A stretch of 64,000 bases of DNA from Kribbella italica (GTDB taxonomy: Bacteria > Actinomycetota > Actinomycetes > Propionibacteriales > Kribbellaceae). How positions within the stretch are numbered: position 1 is the stretch's first letter; every line of letters starts with the position of its first letter. The position numbers and the translations under genes were made by a program. This document shows positions 7,825 to 15,650 of the stretch, piece after piece. A model generated the notes under the pieces. That model had not been told where the DNA came from. It did not search any database and saw only the letters and a list, made by a program, of their open reading frames with translations. The DNA lies in contig NZ_JACHMY010000001.1 in assembly GCF_014205135.1 (NCBI RefSeq), forward strand, positions 4,712,001 through 4,776,000, written 5' to 3'.

Positions 7825-8201
7825 ACGTCGGCTACGACGGGCGCGTGTTCCGCCCGCTGAACAACCCGCCGGGATCGCCGACCGGGCTCTACCGGCAGCG
7901 CGGGAACCTGATCTGGGCCGAGTTCGGTGGCGGGCGGTTGCACTTCGGCCGGCTGGTCGGGACGTGCGACGAGACGGGGACCATCACCGCGACGTACTGC
8001 CAGCTGGCCACCGACGGCTCGGTGACCGCGGGCAGCCTGACGAGCGTGCCCGGCCGGACTCCTGAAGGCGTGCTCACTCTCACCGAGCACTGGCACCGGC
8101 TCGACGGATCGACCGGGATCTCGGTGATCGAGGAGGTCGACGCCTCACTGGCGCCGGCCTCCCCTCTCACCATCGAGCTTGCTCAGCCTCAGCCGAGGTA
8201 G
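7821..8201 (+). CDS. Small beta-rich protein, 'N-acetylglutamate synthase'-labelled family
   Basis: A 126-residue protein whose ATG overlaps the stop of the MetRS-like gene (ATGA), so it is translationally coupled to it. It consists of regular short strands with repeated Gly-turn spacing, such as GGRLHFGRLVG, and an ERW-like HWHR followed by ISVIEEV near the end. Proteins like this in Bacillus and actinobacteria are often labelled N-acetylglutamate synthase, but it has no GNAT motifs and I do not believe that name. A ligand-binding or accessory role in the cassette is plausible. Its 3' end overlaps the convergent phoX-like gene by 13 bases. Confidence 0.6.
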   Translation: MNVGYDGRVFRPLNNPPGSPTGLYRQRGNLIWAEFGGGRLHFGRLVGTCDETGTITATYCQLATDGSVTAGSLTSVPGRTPEGVLTLTEHWHRLDGSTGISVIEEVDASLAPASPLTIELAQPQPR

Positions 8202-9619
8202 TCGCGCCAGGGGCCGGTGATCGCGAGCGTGAGGCCCGGCGTCTGGATGTTGACGAAGAGCACCTTGCCGTCGTCGGAGAACGTCGGGCCGGTGAACTCG
8301 GAGTCGTTCAGCATGTTGCGGGCGATCGCGTACGTCGGACCGCCGGGTGTCGAGCTCAGCACGTGGCTGCTGGCGTTGCCGTCCTCGGCGAGCACCAGCG
8401 AACCCCACGGGGTGACGGTCACGTTGTCCGGGCTGTCGAAGTTGTAGTCGACGTAGCGGGCTTCCGGGCCGAGGTCGGCGGCGTCGTTGCTCGGGAAGTA
8501 CGTGACGAGCTGGATCGTCATGGCCCGGTAGTTGTAGAACCAGATCATCCCGTCGTGCGGGACGGCGTCGGTCGGCAGGTCCGTCGTACCGGCCGCGGCG
8601 TAGGAGTTCACGACGTACACGCCGTCGTGGGTGCCCCAGACGCCCTCGAACTTCTTGCCGCGGGTGACCTGCGCGTCGGTCAACTGCTTGCGGACCGACA
8701 CCGAGACGGCGTCCCGGTCGGGCACCTTCACCCAGGCGACCCGGAACGGGCGCAGCAACTGCGCCGAGGTCAGGTACGCGACGTCCGGGATCGGCTTGCC
8801 GTCGTCCCCGAGGATCGCCATCGCCTCGAGTGTGCCGAAGTTGACGTCGGCCAGGTCCTTCCAGCTCCTGGAGCTGAGCCGGTAGCCGCGCGGGGCGCTC
8901 CACCGGTAGAACAGCCCGTTCGGGCCGGACGCGTCCTCGGACAGGTAGATGTGCTGCCGGTCCTCGTCGATCGCGAGCGCCTCGTGCGCGTACCGGCCGA
9001 GCGCCTTGAGCGGAACCGGGTGCGCGGTCTCGCCGTCGCCCCAGACCTCGAACACGTACCCGTGGTCCTTCAGGCGGGTCGTCCCGTTGGCCTTGCTCTC
9101 GGTCTCCTCGCACGTCATCCAGGTGCCCCACGGCGTCGGACCGCCCGCGCAGTTCGTCAGCGTGCCGGAGATGCCGACCCACTCACCACGGTTCTTGCCG
9201 TTGCGGTCGACCGAGATCACCGTGCAGCCGCCGGCCGAGCCGACGCCCGCGTCGTACACGGTGCCCTTCACCGGCGGTACGCCGAGCGGGTCGTTCCCGC
9301 CGATCTCGTGGTTCTGGATCAGCAGGTAGTCGCGCCCGTCGTCGAACGCCGCGGTCCCGTCGTGCAGCCCCGGCGTCGGCTGGCCGCTCTTGAGCCTGGT
9401 CTCCCCGGCCCGCGTCACCACCGTGTACCTGAACCCCGGCGGCAACGCCAGGACACCCTTCGGGTCGTCCATCAACGGCGGAAACGGCTTGTGCTGAGGA
9501 AATCCCCCACGCCGCTCCCCCGGCGAAGCCTCGGCCAGCGAAGGCACAGCCCCCACCGCCGCAAACCCGACCCCACCCACAGCAGCCCCACGCAGTACAG
9601 CCCGACGATCAAGAGACAT
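8189..9619 (-). CDS. PhoX-family (DUF839) secreted phosphatase
   Basis: A 476-residue exported protein. The start at 9619 follows GGGAGGG and gives a twin-arginine signal, MSLDRRAVLRGAAVGGVGF, for export of the folded enzyme. The rest matches the PhoX/DUF839 beta-propeller: LLIQNHEIGGNDP, GGCTVISVDRNG, WGTWMTCEETES, HEALAIDEDRQHIYLSEDA and VLAEDGN. PhoX enzymes are calcium/iron-dependent alkaline phosphatases that release phosphate from organic esters outside the cell. No Pho box was recognised in the 170-base upstream gap. Convergent with the small protein of the previous cassette. Confidence 0.85.
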   Translation of the reverse strand: MSLDRRAVLRGAAVGGVGFAAVGAVPSLAEASPGERRGGFPQHKPFPPLMDDPKGVLALPPGFRYTVVTRAGETRLKSGQPTPGLHDGTAAFDDGRDYLLIQNHEIGGNDPLGVPPVKGTVYDAGVGSAGGCTVISVDRNGKNRGEWVGISGTLTNCAGGPTPWGTWMTCEETESKANGTTRLKDHGYVFEVWGDGETAHPVPLKALGRYAHEALAIDEDRQHIYLSEDASGPNGLFYRWSAPRGYRLSSRSWKDLADVNFGTLEAMAILGDDGKPIPDVAYLTSAQLLRPFRVAWVKVPDRDAVSVSVRKQLTDAQVTRGKKFEGVWGTHDGVYVVNSYAAAGTTDLPTDAVPHDGMIWFYNYRAMTIQLVTYFPSNDAADLGPEARYVDYNFDSPDNVTVTPWGSLVLAEDGNASSHVLSSTPGGPTYAIARNMLNDSEFTGPTFSDDGKVLFVNIQTPGLTLAITGPWRDYLG

Positions 9620-9788
9620 GGCGACCCTCCCTAGCGCATGACGGCGCCCCCAAACGCCTGAACGCCTGATCTTTACGAGGCAGATCAGCCACCAGGCAAA
9701 CACCACCTGAACAACTGGCCCGCCGGCGGAGCGATGATGCGATTCACGCCCCGTGACCACTCCCACTCCGGAACCCGTTGTCGCGGCG

Positions 9789-10427
9789 TCAGCCGGTCCC
9801 GGCGACGCCGCCGTCGAGAAGCCGCCGTACCGACTCAGGAACCACCAGATCAGGCGCTTCCACCCGCCGGTCCGACATCGCGCGCCGCAGCAGCGTCACG
9901 TTGACCGCCGCGGGATCGAGCGCGGCGATGGTCGCCCGAAGGCGCGCGTCCTGCCGCCGCGCGACCATCGTCGCGAGCTGCACCTCGATCGGCACCGTCG
10001 GGACGGCCCGTCCGAGGCAGTCCACAGTCTCCCGCTCGAGCCACACCAGCGGCGCGCGAGTCTCCATCATCAGGCCCGCAACCTCGGGCGCGTCGATATG
10101 GGCCAGCTCGACCTTGACTCCGCCGACCATCCACTTGCCGAAAGTCCACCGCTCCATCGCATGCCCGAACCGAAGCACCGGCTCAGGCGCCGTACTGACC
10201 CAATCTGCTGGGTCGCCACCCTCGCCCAGCGGCCCGTCCGGCATCGGCAAAACCGCCGCGGCCCCCTCCACGTCGACAGCCTCACGAACAGCGATGTCGA
10301 TGTCCCCCGGCACGATCCCCACCCCACGAAGCGCCGTCGCCGCGCTGCCGACCAGCATCCACTCGATCCGATGGCCGTTCAGCCGCTCAGCAACGAACCC
10401 CAAGGCGGCAATCCACGGAGGCCTCAT
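9789..10427 (-). CDS. Nucleotidyltransferase-fold protein
   Basis: A 212-residue soluble protein. Residues about 26-46 (LVGSAATALRG, then GDIDIAV) match the glycine-serine and Asp-x-Asp motifs of minimal nucleotidyltransferases. A further acidic/hydrophobic strand, VKVELAHID, could supply the third carboxylate. No partner HEPN domain is next to it. The real substrate is unknown. It lies downstream of a 49-residue gene and ispE on the same strand. Confidence 0.6.
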   Translation of the reverse strand: MRPPWIAALGFVAERLNGHRIEWMLVGSAATALRGVGIVPGDIDIAVREAVDVEGAAAVLPMPDGPLGEGGDPADWVSTAPEPVLRFGHAMERWTFGKWMVGGVKVELAHIDAPEVAGLMMETRAPLVWLERETVDCLGRAVPTVPIEVQLATMVARRQDARLRATIAALDPAAVNVTLLRRAMSDRRVEAPDLVVPESVRRLLDGGVAGTG

Positions 10428-10462
10428 GCCCGCCGACGTTAGCCGCGACCACCGACAAACGA

Positions 10463-10612
10463 TCAGTAGCGGCCGTCGACCGTGATCCCGAGGTCTGCGA
10501 CGAGAGCCGCCGCCAGTTGATCGACCTGCTCGCCGGCGATCGTCACGCCGCGCAGTGATTCCACAGCCGAAGGCAGCATCACCCGCACCTCCCGAACAGC
10601 CCGAAACTCCAT
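10463..10612 (-). CDS. Small protein of 49 residues, unknown function
   Basis: An ATG at 10612 preceded by GAGG six bases upstream opens a 49-codon frame ending TGA at 10463. The peptide starts MEFRAVREVRVMLPSAVES and is a short helical, mildly acidic protein. Codon third positions are mostly G or C, like its neighbours. It sits 33 bases after ispE and could be co-transcribed with it. Homology cannot be judged here. Confidence 0.45.
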   Translation of the reverse strand: MEFRAVREVRVMLPSAVESLRGVTIAGEQVDQLAAALVADLGITVDGRY

Positions 10613-10645
10613 ACCGCTACCTCAGCTAGTTCTCTGTTCTTCTCT

Positions 10646-11575
10646 CTACCTGTTGACCGGGGCCGGGAGGATTCGGGCGCCGGGGACTGGGCCTTCGGCT
10701 TGGCGGACCATGCGGCAGAGGCCGGATTCGGCTAGTTCTACGGCGAGGTCTACGGCTCGGCGGCTGTCGGCGGCGAGGAAGAGGCACGTCGGGCCGGAGC
10801 CGGAGATCATGGCGGCGAGGGCGCCCTGGTCGAGGCCGAATTGGAGGGTGGCGGCGAGCTCTGGGCGGAGCGACAGGGCGGCCGCTTGGAGATCATTGCT
10901 TACGGCAACTGCCAGGGCGGCGGGGCGGCCGGAGAGGAGGGCGGAGAGGAGTTCGGGGCGGACCTCGGGGGGCTCGACGCGGCGGAGGGGGCGGAGGCGG
11001 TCGAGTTCGGCGTACACCTCGGGGGTGGACAGGCCGCCGTCGGCGATGGCGAAGACCCAGTGGAAGGTGCCGCGGGACATCACCTCGGTGACCTGTTCGC
11101 CGCGGCCTTGGCCGAGGGCGGTGTGGCCGACCAGGCAGAAGGGGACGTCGCTGCCGAGGTCTGCGGCGAGGTGCTGCAGCTCCGACTGGGCGAGCTGGAG
11201 GCCCCACAAGCGGTTGCAGGCGACGAGGGTCGCGGCGGCGTCCGTGGATCCGCCGGCCATCCCGCCCGCGACCGGGATCGTCTTGCGGATGCTCAGGTCG
11301 ACGCCGTCCTCGACGTCGTACTCGGCCTGCAGCAGGCGCGCGGCACGCACGGCGAGGTTCGAGTCGTCGGTCGGTACGTCGACGGCGAAGTCGCCGACCA
11401 CCTCGACGGTGATCTCGGCGTCGTCGCGCAGGGTCGCGGTCACGTCGTCGTACAGCGCGACGGCCTGGTAGACCGTCGCCAGCGGGTGGAACCCGTCGGG
11501 GCGCGGCGGACCGACGGAGAGACCGAGGTTGATCTTCGCCGGCGACCGCACCGTGACCTGGGCTGATGGTGGCAC
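10646..11575 (-). CDS. ispE: 4-diphosphocytidyl-2-C-methyl-D-erythritol kinase
   Basis: About 309 residues of a GHMP kinase. RSPAKINLGL near the N-terminus is the IspE signature, GGMAGGSTDAAA is the ATP-binding glycine loop and ISGSGPTCLF is motif III. It phosphorylates CDP-methylerythritol in the MEP route to isoprenoids. Two in-frame GTGs are possible. The one at 11575 is preferred because TAGGGT lies exactly six bases upstream, the spacing of a leaderless promoter; the alternative at 11581 adds two codons. Placed after rsmA and rpfB on the same strand, as in many actinobacteria. Confidence 0.95.
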   Translation of the reverse strand: MPPSAQVTVRSPAKINLGLSVGPPRPDGFHPLATVYQAVALYDDVTATLRDDAEITVEVVGDFAVDVPTDDSNLAVRAARLLQAEYDVEDGVDLSIRKTIPVAGGMAGGSTDAAATLVACNRLWGLQLAQSELQHLAADLGSDVPFCLVGHTALGQGRGEQVTEVMSRGTFHWVFAIADGGLSTPEVYAELDRLRPLRRVEPPEVRPELLSALLSGRPAALAVAVSNDLQAAALSLRPELAATLQFGLDQGALAAMISGSGPTCLFLAADSRRAVDLAVELAESGLCRMVRQAEGPVPGARILPAPVNR

Positions 11576-11581
11576 GGCCAC

Positions 11582-11850
11582 ACCCTAGGACATGTGCTGC
11601 TCCTCCGCAGTCGCAAACAACACGTCGCCACGCCACCGTCCCCGGAGCCTCAGGCGCCGACGCCAACCGAACGTGGGGAGCGGGAGCCTGGCCACCCCCG
11701 GCGGCTACGGGCTGCGCCCGTGCCGACGTCCGTTCTGGCGCTGGGCGCCAGTTGGGCGGGCCGCCGCACTGCGGGAGGGCAATCGTCGGCGCCGGCGGCG
11801 GCCTGGTGCTCGCCCTGCAGCGCGGGGCGCACAACGCCGCCCGGCGGGCG
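11582..11850. other. Gap between ispE and rsmA
   Basis: No convincing gene. It contains the ispE promoter end (TAGGGT at 11582-11587) and a perfect hairpin, 11735-11741 with 11745-11751, that could end the rsmA transcript. Confidence 0.4.
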
Positions 11851-12738
11851 TCAGGTGGTGAGGCGCGCCTTCGCGTCGGCCAAGGCAGCGAACTCGCCGA
11901 TCCCCAGCATCTCCCCGCGCAGCCCCGAGTCGACGTCTGCCGCGGCGAACACCTCGTCCAGCAGCTCGCGCTCCGGGGTCCAGCGCGCCAGCGCCGAACG
12001 GATCGTCTTCCGGCGTTGCGAGAACGCCGCCTCGATCACCGCGAAGACCTGCTCGCGCGAGGCACTAGTTGCCGGGGGCTCCCGTCTGGTGAAGGCAACC
12101 AGTCCGGAGTCGACGTTCGGGGCCGGCCAGAAGACGTTCCGCCCGATCGGACCGGCCCGGCGTACGTCGGCGTACCAAGCAGCCTTGGCGGACGGTACGC
12201 CGTACGTGCGGGACCCAGGAGGCGCGGCCAGGCGGTCGGCGACCTCGGACTGGACCATCACCAGCCCGTGCCGCAGCGACGGCGCGATCGCGAGCAGGTG
12301 CAGCAGGACCGGTACGGCGACGTTGTACGGCAGGTTCGCCACACAGGCCGACGGCGTACCGAGGTCGTCCGCGGCAACCTGCATCGCATCGGCCTCGACG
12401 ACCGAGAACCGCGAGGCCTGCCCCGGCGCGTACGTCGCGATCGTCGCCGGCAGGGCGCCGGCGAGCACCGGGTCGATCTCGACCGCGACCACCCCGTGCC
12501 CGGCGGCCAGCAGCGCCAGCGTCAGCGATCCCAGGCCCGGCCCGACCTCGAGCACGGTCTCGCCGGCCTCGTCCAGGTCGGCGGCGCGCACGATCCGGCG
12601 CACGGTGTTCGGGTCGATGACGAAGTTCTGGCCGCGCTGCTTGGTCGGGCGGATGCCGAGCGACGCGGCCAGCGAACGCACGTCCGCCGGACCGAGAAGC
12701 CTCGGTCCGGCGGACGTGGACGAATCAGCGCTGGTCAC
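11851..12738 (-). CDS. rsmA: 16S rRNA adenine(1518/1519)-N6-dimethyltransferase
   Basis: About 295 residues from the GTG at 12738. The frame stays open further upstream, but that part lies over rpfB and is Arg/Ser-rich shadow, so it is excluded. KQRGQNFVID at the N-terminus, VLEVGPGLGSLTLAL (SAM-binding loop) and NLPYNVAVPVL (catalytic NLPY) are the KsgA/RsmA signatures. The C-terminal FSQRRKTIRSAL helix is also typical. It dimethylates two adenines near the 3' end of 16S rRNA in late 30S assembly. The start lies 34 bases after the rpfB stop, so the two are likely co-transcribed. Confidence 0.93.
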   Translation of the reverse strand: MTSADSSTSAGPRLLGPADVRSLAASLGIRPTKQRGQNFVIDPNTVRRIVRAADLDEAGETVLEVGPGLGSLTLALLAAGHGVVAVEIDPVLAGALPATIATYAPGQASRFSVVEADAMQVAADDLGTPSACVANLPYNVAVPVLLHLLAIAPSLRHGLVMVQSEVADRLAAPPGSRTYGVPSAKAAWYADVRRAGPIGRNVFWPAPNVDSGLVAFTRREPPATSASREQVFAVIEAAFSQRRKTIRSALARWTPERELLDEVFAAADVDSGLRGEMLGIGEFAALADAKARLTT

Positions 12739-12772
12739 ACCGGTCAGTGTGTCAGGCCCTTGCTCGGCTGCA

Positions 12773-13888
12773 TCACGCGCGCTTGCCGCAGACCGGCCAG
12801 TCGCCGTAGCCGCCGCGCGCCGCGCGGACCTTCTCCGCGATCGCGATCTGCTGCGCCTTGCTCGCCTGGTACGCCTCGGGGGCGTACTTGTCGCCGCCGT
12901 ACGCGACCCAGGTCTGCCGGCTGAACTGGAGGCCGCCGGAGTACCCGTTCCCGGTGTTGGTCTTCCAGTTGCCGCCGGACTCGCACTCGGCGATCCGGTC
13001 CCAGGCACCGGTGTTCCCGGTGGCCGGCTCGTCCTCGGAGGTCTCCTCGTCGGCCTTCGGCTTCGTCCCGATCGTGACGAGCTCCTCGACCGGCTCGGAG
13101 ACGGTCTTGGTGGTCAGCGTCTTGGTGGTGACCAGCTTGCCGTCGACGAAGGTGAGCAGGTAGTCGACCGTCTTGCTGCCGGCCTTGCCGGGCTTGGTCG
13201 TCTTCTTCTCGCCCTCGGTCAGCTCGGCCGACTTGGTCTCCTTCTTGGTGAAGGCGATCGCCTCGGTCTTGCTGACCTTCTTGACGTCGACCTTGACCAC
13301 GGTGATCCGGTTGACGCCCGGCTTCAGCGCCGTCGCGACCGCCGGGGTGATCCGGTCGTCCTTGTCGTACCCGACCTTCGCCCCGGTCAGCGCCTCGCCG
13401 ACGGTCATCGCCATCGACTTGACCTGGACGACCTTGCCCTGCCGGACGAACTGCACGGTCTTGGGGGTCCGGACCTCCAGCGCCAGCCCTTCGCGCCCGA
13501 TCGGGGCGCTGCGGCTGGTGGACAGGAACGCGCCGTCGTAGCGCAGTCCCAGGTCGGTCAGCGCCTCGTTCACGCTGTCGGCCGTGGTCCAGAAGTTCTT
13601 CTTGGTGCCGTCTTGGTTGACCGTCAGCTGGCGGCCGTACTGCACCGCGATCTCCTGACCGTCCTGCAGCTTGGCGTCCAGCGCCGGCGCGACCAGGTCG
13701 CGGTCTCCGACCTGGATGTCCTTGGCCTTCAGGGCGTCGGCCACGGTCGATCCGAAGGTGTGCACCTTCTGGACCTGGCCGTCGATCGACAGACTCACCG
13801 TCTTGCTCTTGCTCGCATAGGCCACGCTGCCGCCCACGACGGCGATCGCAGCCGTCGCACCGACGACCGCAATGATGGACTTACGCAC
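12773..13888 (-). CDS. rpfB: RpfB-like resuscitation-promoting factor
   Basis: A 371-residue exported cell-wall enzyme. A signal/anchor segment (residues about 4-24) is followed by three DUF348 repeats, a G5 domain (about 205-285) and a C-terminal Rpf lysozyme-like domain. The last has WDRIAECESGGNW, carrying the catalytic Glu, and WPVCG at the end. Rpf proteins cleave peptidoglycan and promote exit from dormancy. GTG at 13888 is chosen: GGGAG lies five bases upstream. The gene order tatD, rpfB, rsmA, ispE is conserved in actinobacteria. The leader is strongly structured. Confidence 0.95.
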   Translation of the reverse strand: MRKSIIAVVGATAAIAVVGGSVAYASKSKTVSLSIDGQVQKVHTFGSTVADALKAKDIQVGDRDLVAPALDAKLQDGQEIAVQYGRQLTVNQDGTKKNFWTTADSVNEALTDLGLRYDGAFLSTSRSAPIGREGLALEVRTPKTVQFVRQGKVVQVKSMAMTVGEALTGAKVGYDKDDRITPAVATALKPGVNRITVVKVDVKKVSKTEAIAFTKKETKSAELTEGEKKTTKPGKAGSKTVDYLLTFVDGKLVTTKTLTTKTVSEPVEELVTIGTKPKADEETSEDEPATGNTGAWDRIAECESGGNWKTNTGNGYSGGLQFSRQTWVAYGGDKYAPEAYQASKAQQIAIAEKVRAARGGYGDWPVCGKRA

Positions 13889-14010
13889 TCATGCTCCCAG
13901 GTAGGGCTACCCGGGCACGGGGTCCGACAGCACTGGCGGACACCGTGAACGCCGGGCCTTGTGGGCCCGGAGAGCTGGGTCTCCGCCGAGGGGCGTGCTG
14001 TCCGGAACCT
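13889..14010 (-). promoter_or_regulatory. Structured mRNA leader of rpfB
   Basis: In the 120 bases before rpfB, an outer stem (13926-13933 with 13995-14002, 8 perfect pairs plus a bulged extension) encloses an inner perfect 7-bp hairpin (13952-13958 with 13964-13970). A small GGTAG/CTACC fold lies next to the ribosome-binding site. Actinobacterial rpf genes are known for c-di-AMP (ydaO) riboswitches. The conserved core of that riboswitch was not clearly found, so only a structured leader is claimed. Confidence 0.4.
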
Positions 14011-14106
14011 TCCCCGATCCCGGCCAACATCACGAGACAGTAACGAAGAAGTCCCGAGAGCGCCAATCCTCTCCCCCGGCGTGCCGAAAATGGTGTAACG
14101 GGCCGA

Positions 14107-14721
14107 CTACCCGGCGTGTCGGCCCCACTGGCCGCGGTGCACCACTTCGCCCGTACTCCGGCGCCCTCGGCGCAGCGACGGCGACCTCCGGTCGGGCGCC
14201 GGGTAGCCGATCGAGAGCACCCCGACGAACTCCAGCTCCTCCGGTACGCCGAACTCGGCCTTCACCGCCGGCAGCAGAGCGCTCGGTACGCCGAAAAAGC
14301 ACGCTCCCAGCCCCTCGTCGACCACCGTCTGCAGCATCAGCAACGACGCCATCCCGGTGTCCACGAACCAGTACGGCGCCGCCCAGCGCGACTCGTCGCG
14401 ATCGGTCCGTCCCTTGTCGGCCTCGGCGTACCGGTCGAGGTACGCGGCCTTGTCCGCGAAGGCCAGGACCAGCAGCGGCGCGCGCCGCAGTCCTGTGACC
14501 CATCGCACATACTTCTCGTCGACATCGGCGGCCGTGATCGCCCAGTACCGGTCCCGATCGGCGCCTTCCAGCACCAGGAACTCCCACCCCTGACTGAACC
14601 CGGCCGACGGGCCGCGCAGCCCGTTCGCCAGGATCCTCTCCCGGATGCCGGCCGGGACCGGGCGCGACGGGTCGTAGTCGCGCACCATCCGGCGCCGCCG
14701 GACGACCTCGGAGAACTCCAC
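14107..14721 (-). CDS. Nitroreductase-family flavoprotein
   Basis: About 204 residues from a GTG at 14721, which shares its G with the TAG stop of tatD, so translation is coupled. It starts VEFSEVVRRRRMVRDYDP, the FMN-phosphate Arg motif of nitroreductases. GLRGPSAGFSQGWEFLVL and a later VVDEGLGACFFG loop complete the fold. These enzymes use FMN and NAD(P)H to reduce nitro groups, quinones or similar. It is an insertion between tatD and rpfB relative to the usual order. The frame continues upstream over tatD, but that part is shadow. Confidence 0.8.
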   Translation of the reverse strand: MEFSEVVRRRRMVRDYDPSRPVPAGIRERILANGLRGPSAGFSQGWEFLVLEGADRDRYWAITAADVDEKYVRWVTGLRRAPLLVLAFADKAAYLDRYAEADKGRTDRDESRWAAPYWFVDTGMASLLMLQTVVDEGLGACFFGVPSALLPAVKAEFGVPEELEFVGVLSIGYPAPDRRSPSLRRGRRSTGEVVHRGQWGRHAG

Positions 14722-15632
14722 TACCAGCGGCCGCCGAACGCGCGGAAGGCGTTGTCGGTCAGCGCGCCGCACAGCTCGGCCACCGAGATGTTCAGTACGC
14801 CGGCCATCTTCCGCACGGTGTGCGGGATCAGGTACGACGCGTTCGGCTGACCCCGGTGCGGCGAGGGCGTCAGGTACGGCGCGTCGGTCTCGACCAGCAC
14901 CCGGTCCAGCGGCGTGACCGCGAGCGCGTCCCGCAGCGACTGCGCGTTCTTGAACGTCACCACCCCGGCGAAGCTCAGGAACGCGCCCCGCTCGACACAC
15001 TTGCGCGCGAACTCGGTGTCGCCGGAGAAGCAGTGCATCACCAGCCGGTCCGGAACGCCTTCCCTGTCGAGGATCGCGAGGATGTCGTCGTGCGCGTCCC
15101 GGTCGTGGATCATCAGCGTCTTGTCGAGCCGCTTGGCCAGCTCGATGTGCGCCGCGAACGACTCGTGCTGCGCGGCGCGCCCGTCCTCGCCGGTCCGGAA
15201 GTAGTCGAGCCCGGTCTCGCCGATCACGCGGACCTTGGCCGAGCTCGACGCCAGCCGCTCGATCTCCACCAGCGCGCTGTCCAACTCCCCGGCCTGCTTG
15301 AGCTTCGGCGCTTCGTTCGGGTGCAGCGCAACGCCGGCGATGAGGTTCGGGTGCTTCTCCGCGGCCTCGACCGCCCACAAGGCCCCCGGCAGATCGCAGC
15401 CCACCTGGACGATCCGCGTCACGCCGACGGACGCGGCCAGCTTGATCGCCTCGGCCGCACCGAGCCAGTTCCCGTCCTCGCCGTCGGCGATGTCCAGATG
15501 GCAGTGCGCGTCCACCACAGCCATCGGCAACTGGTCGGGCAACGCCGGCCGGCTCCGGTCCCGCGATCGCCCGTCCTCCCCGATCGCCGCACGCTCCCTG
15601 GTCGGCCGCTCGACCTCCACACCGTCAGACAT
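14721..15632 (-). CDS. tatD: TatD-family metal-dependent hydrolase
   Basis: A 303-residue protein. After about 35 variable residues, VVDAHCHLD is the metal-binding HxH motif. GETGLDYFR carries the bridging Glu; IHDRDAHDD, MHCFSGD and ETDAPYLTP complete the TIM-barrel active site. TatD proteins are 3'-5' exonucleases and are also implicated in D-amino-acyl-tRNA or DNA quality control. TACGCT lies seven bases before the ATG, suggesting a leaderless mRNA. First gene of the tatD-nitroreductase-rpfB-rsmA-ispE run. Confidence 0.93.
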   Translation of the reverse strand: MSDGVEVERPTRERAAIGEDGRSRDRSRPALPDQLPMAVVDAHCHLDIADGEDGNWLGAAEAIKLAASVGVTRIVQVGCDLPGALWAVEAAEKHPNLIAGVALHPNEAPKLKQAGELDSALVEIERLASSSAKVRVIGETGLDYFRTGEDGRAAQHESFAAHIELAKRLDKTLMIHDRDAHDDILAILDREGVPDRLVMHCFSGDTEFARKCVERGAFLSFAGVVTFKNAQSLRDALAVTPLDRVLVETDAPYLTPSPHRGQPNASYLIPHTVRKMAGVLNISVAELCGALTDNAFRAFGGRW

Positions 15633-15650
15633 GCGGCCCAGCGTACTTAC

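Noticed and set aside
12739..13008. 90-residue N-terminal extension of RsmA
   Set aside because: It overlaps rpfB in another frame, is Arg/Ser/Pro-rich and has no place in RsmA; the GTG at 12738 gives the normal length.
13889..14106. Definite ydaO (c-di-AMP) riboswitch before rpfB
   Set aside because: Structure is present, but the conserved GGGGAA/GGGTGAATC-type core could not be matched, so only a structured leader is reported.
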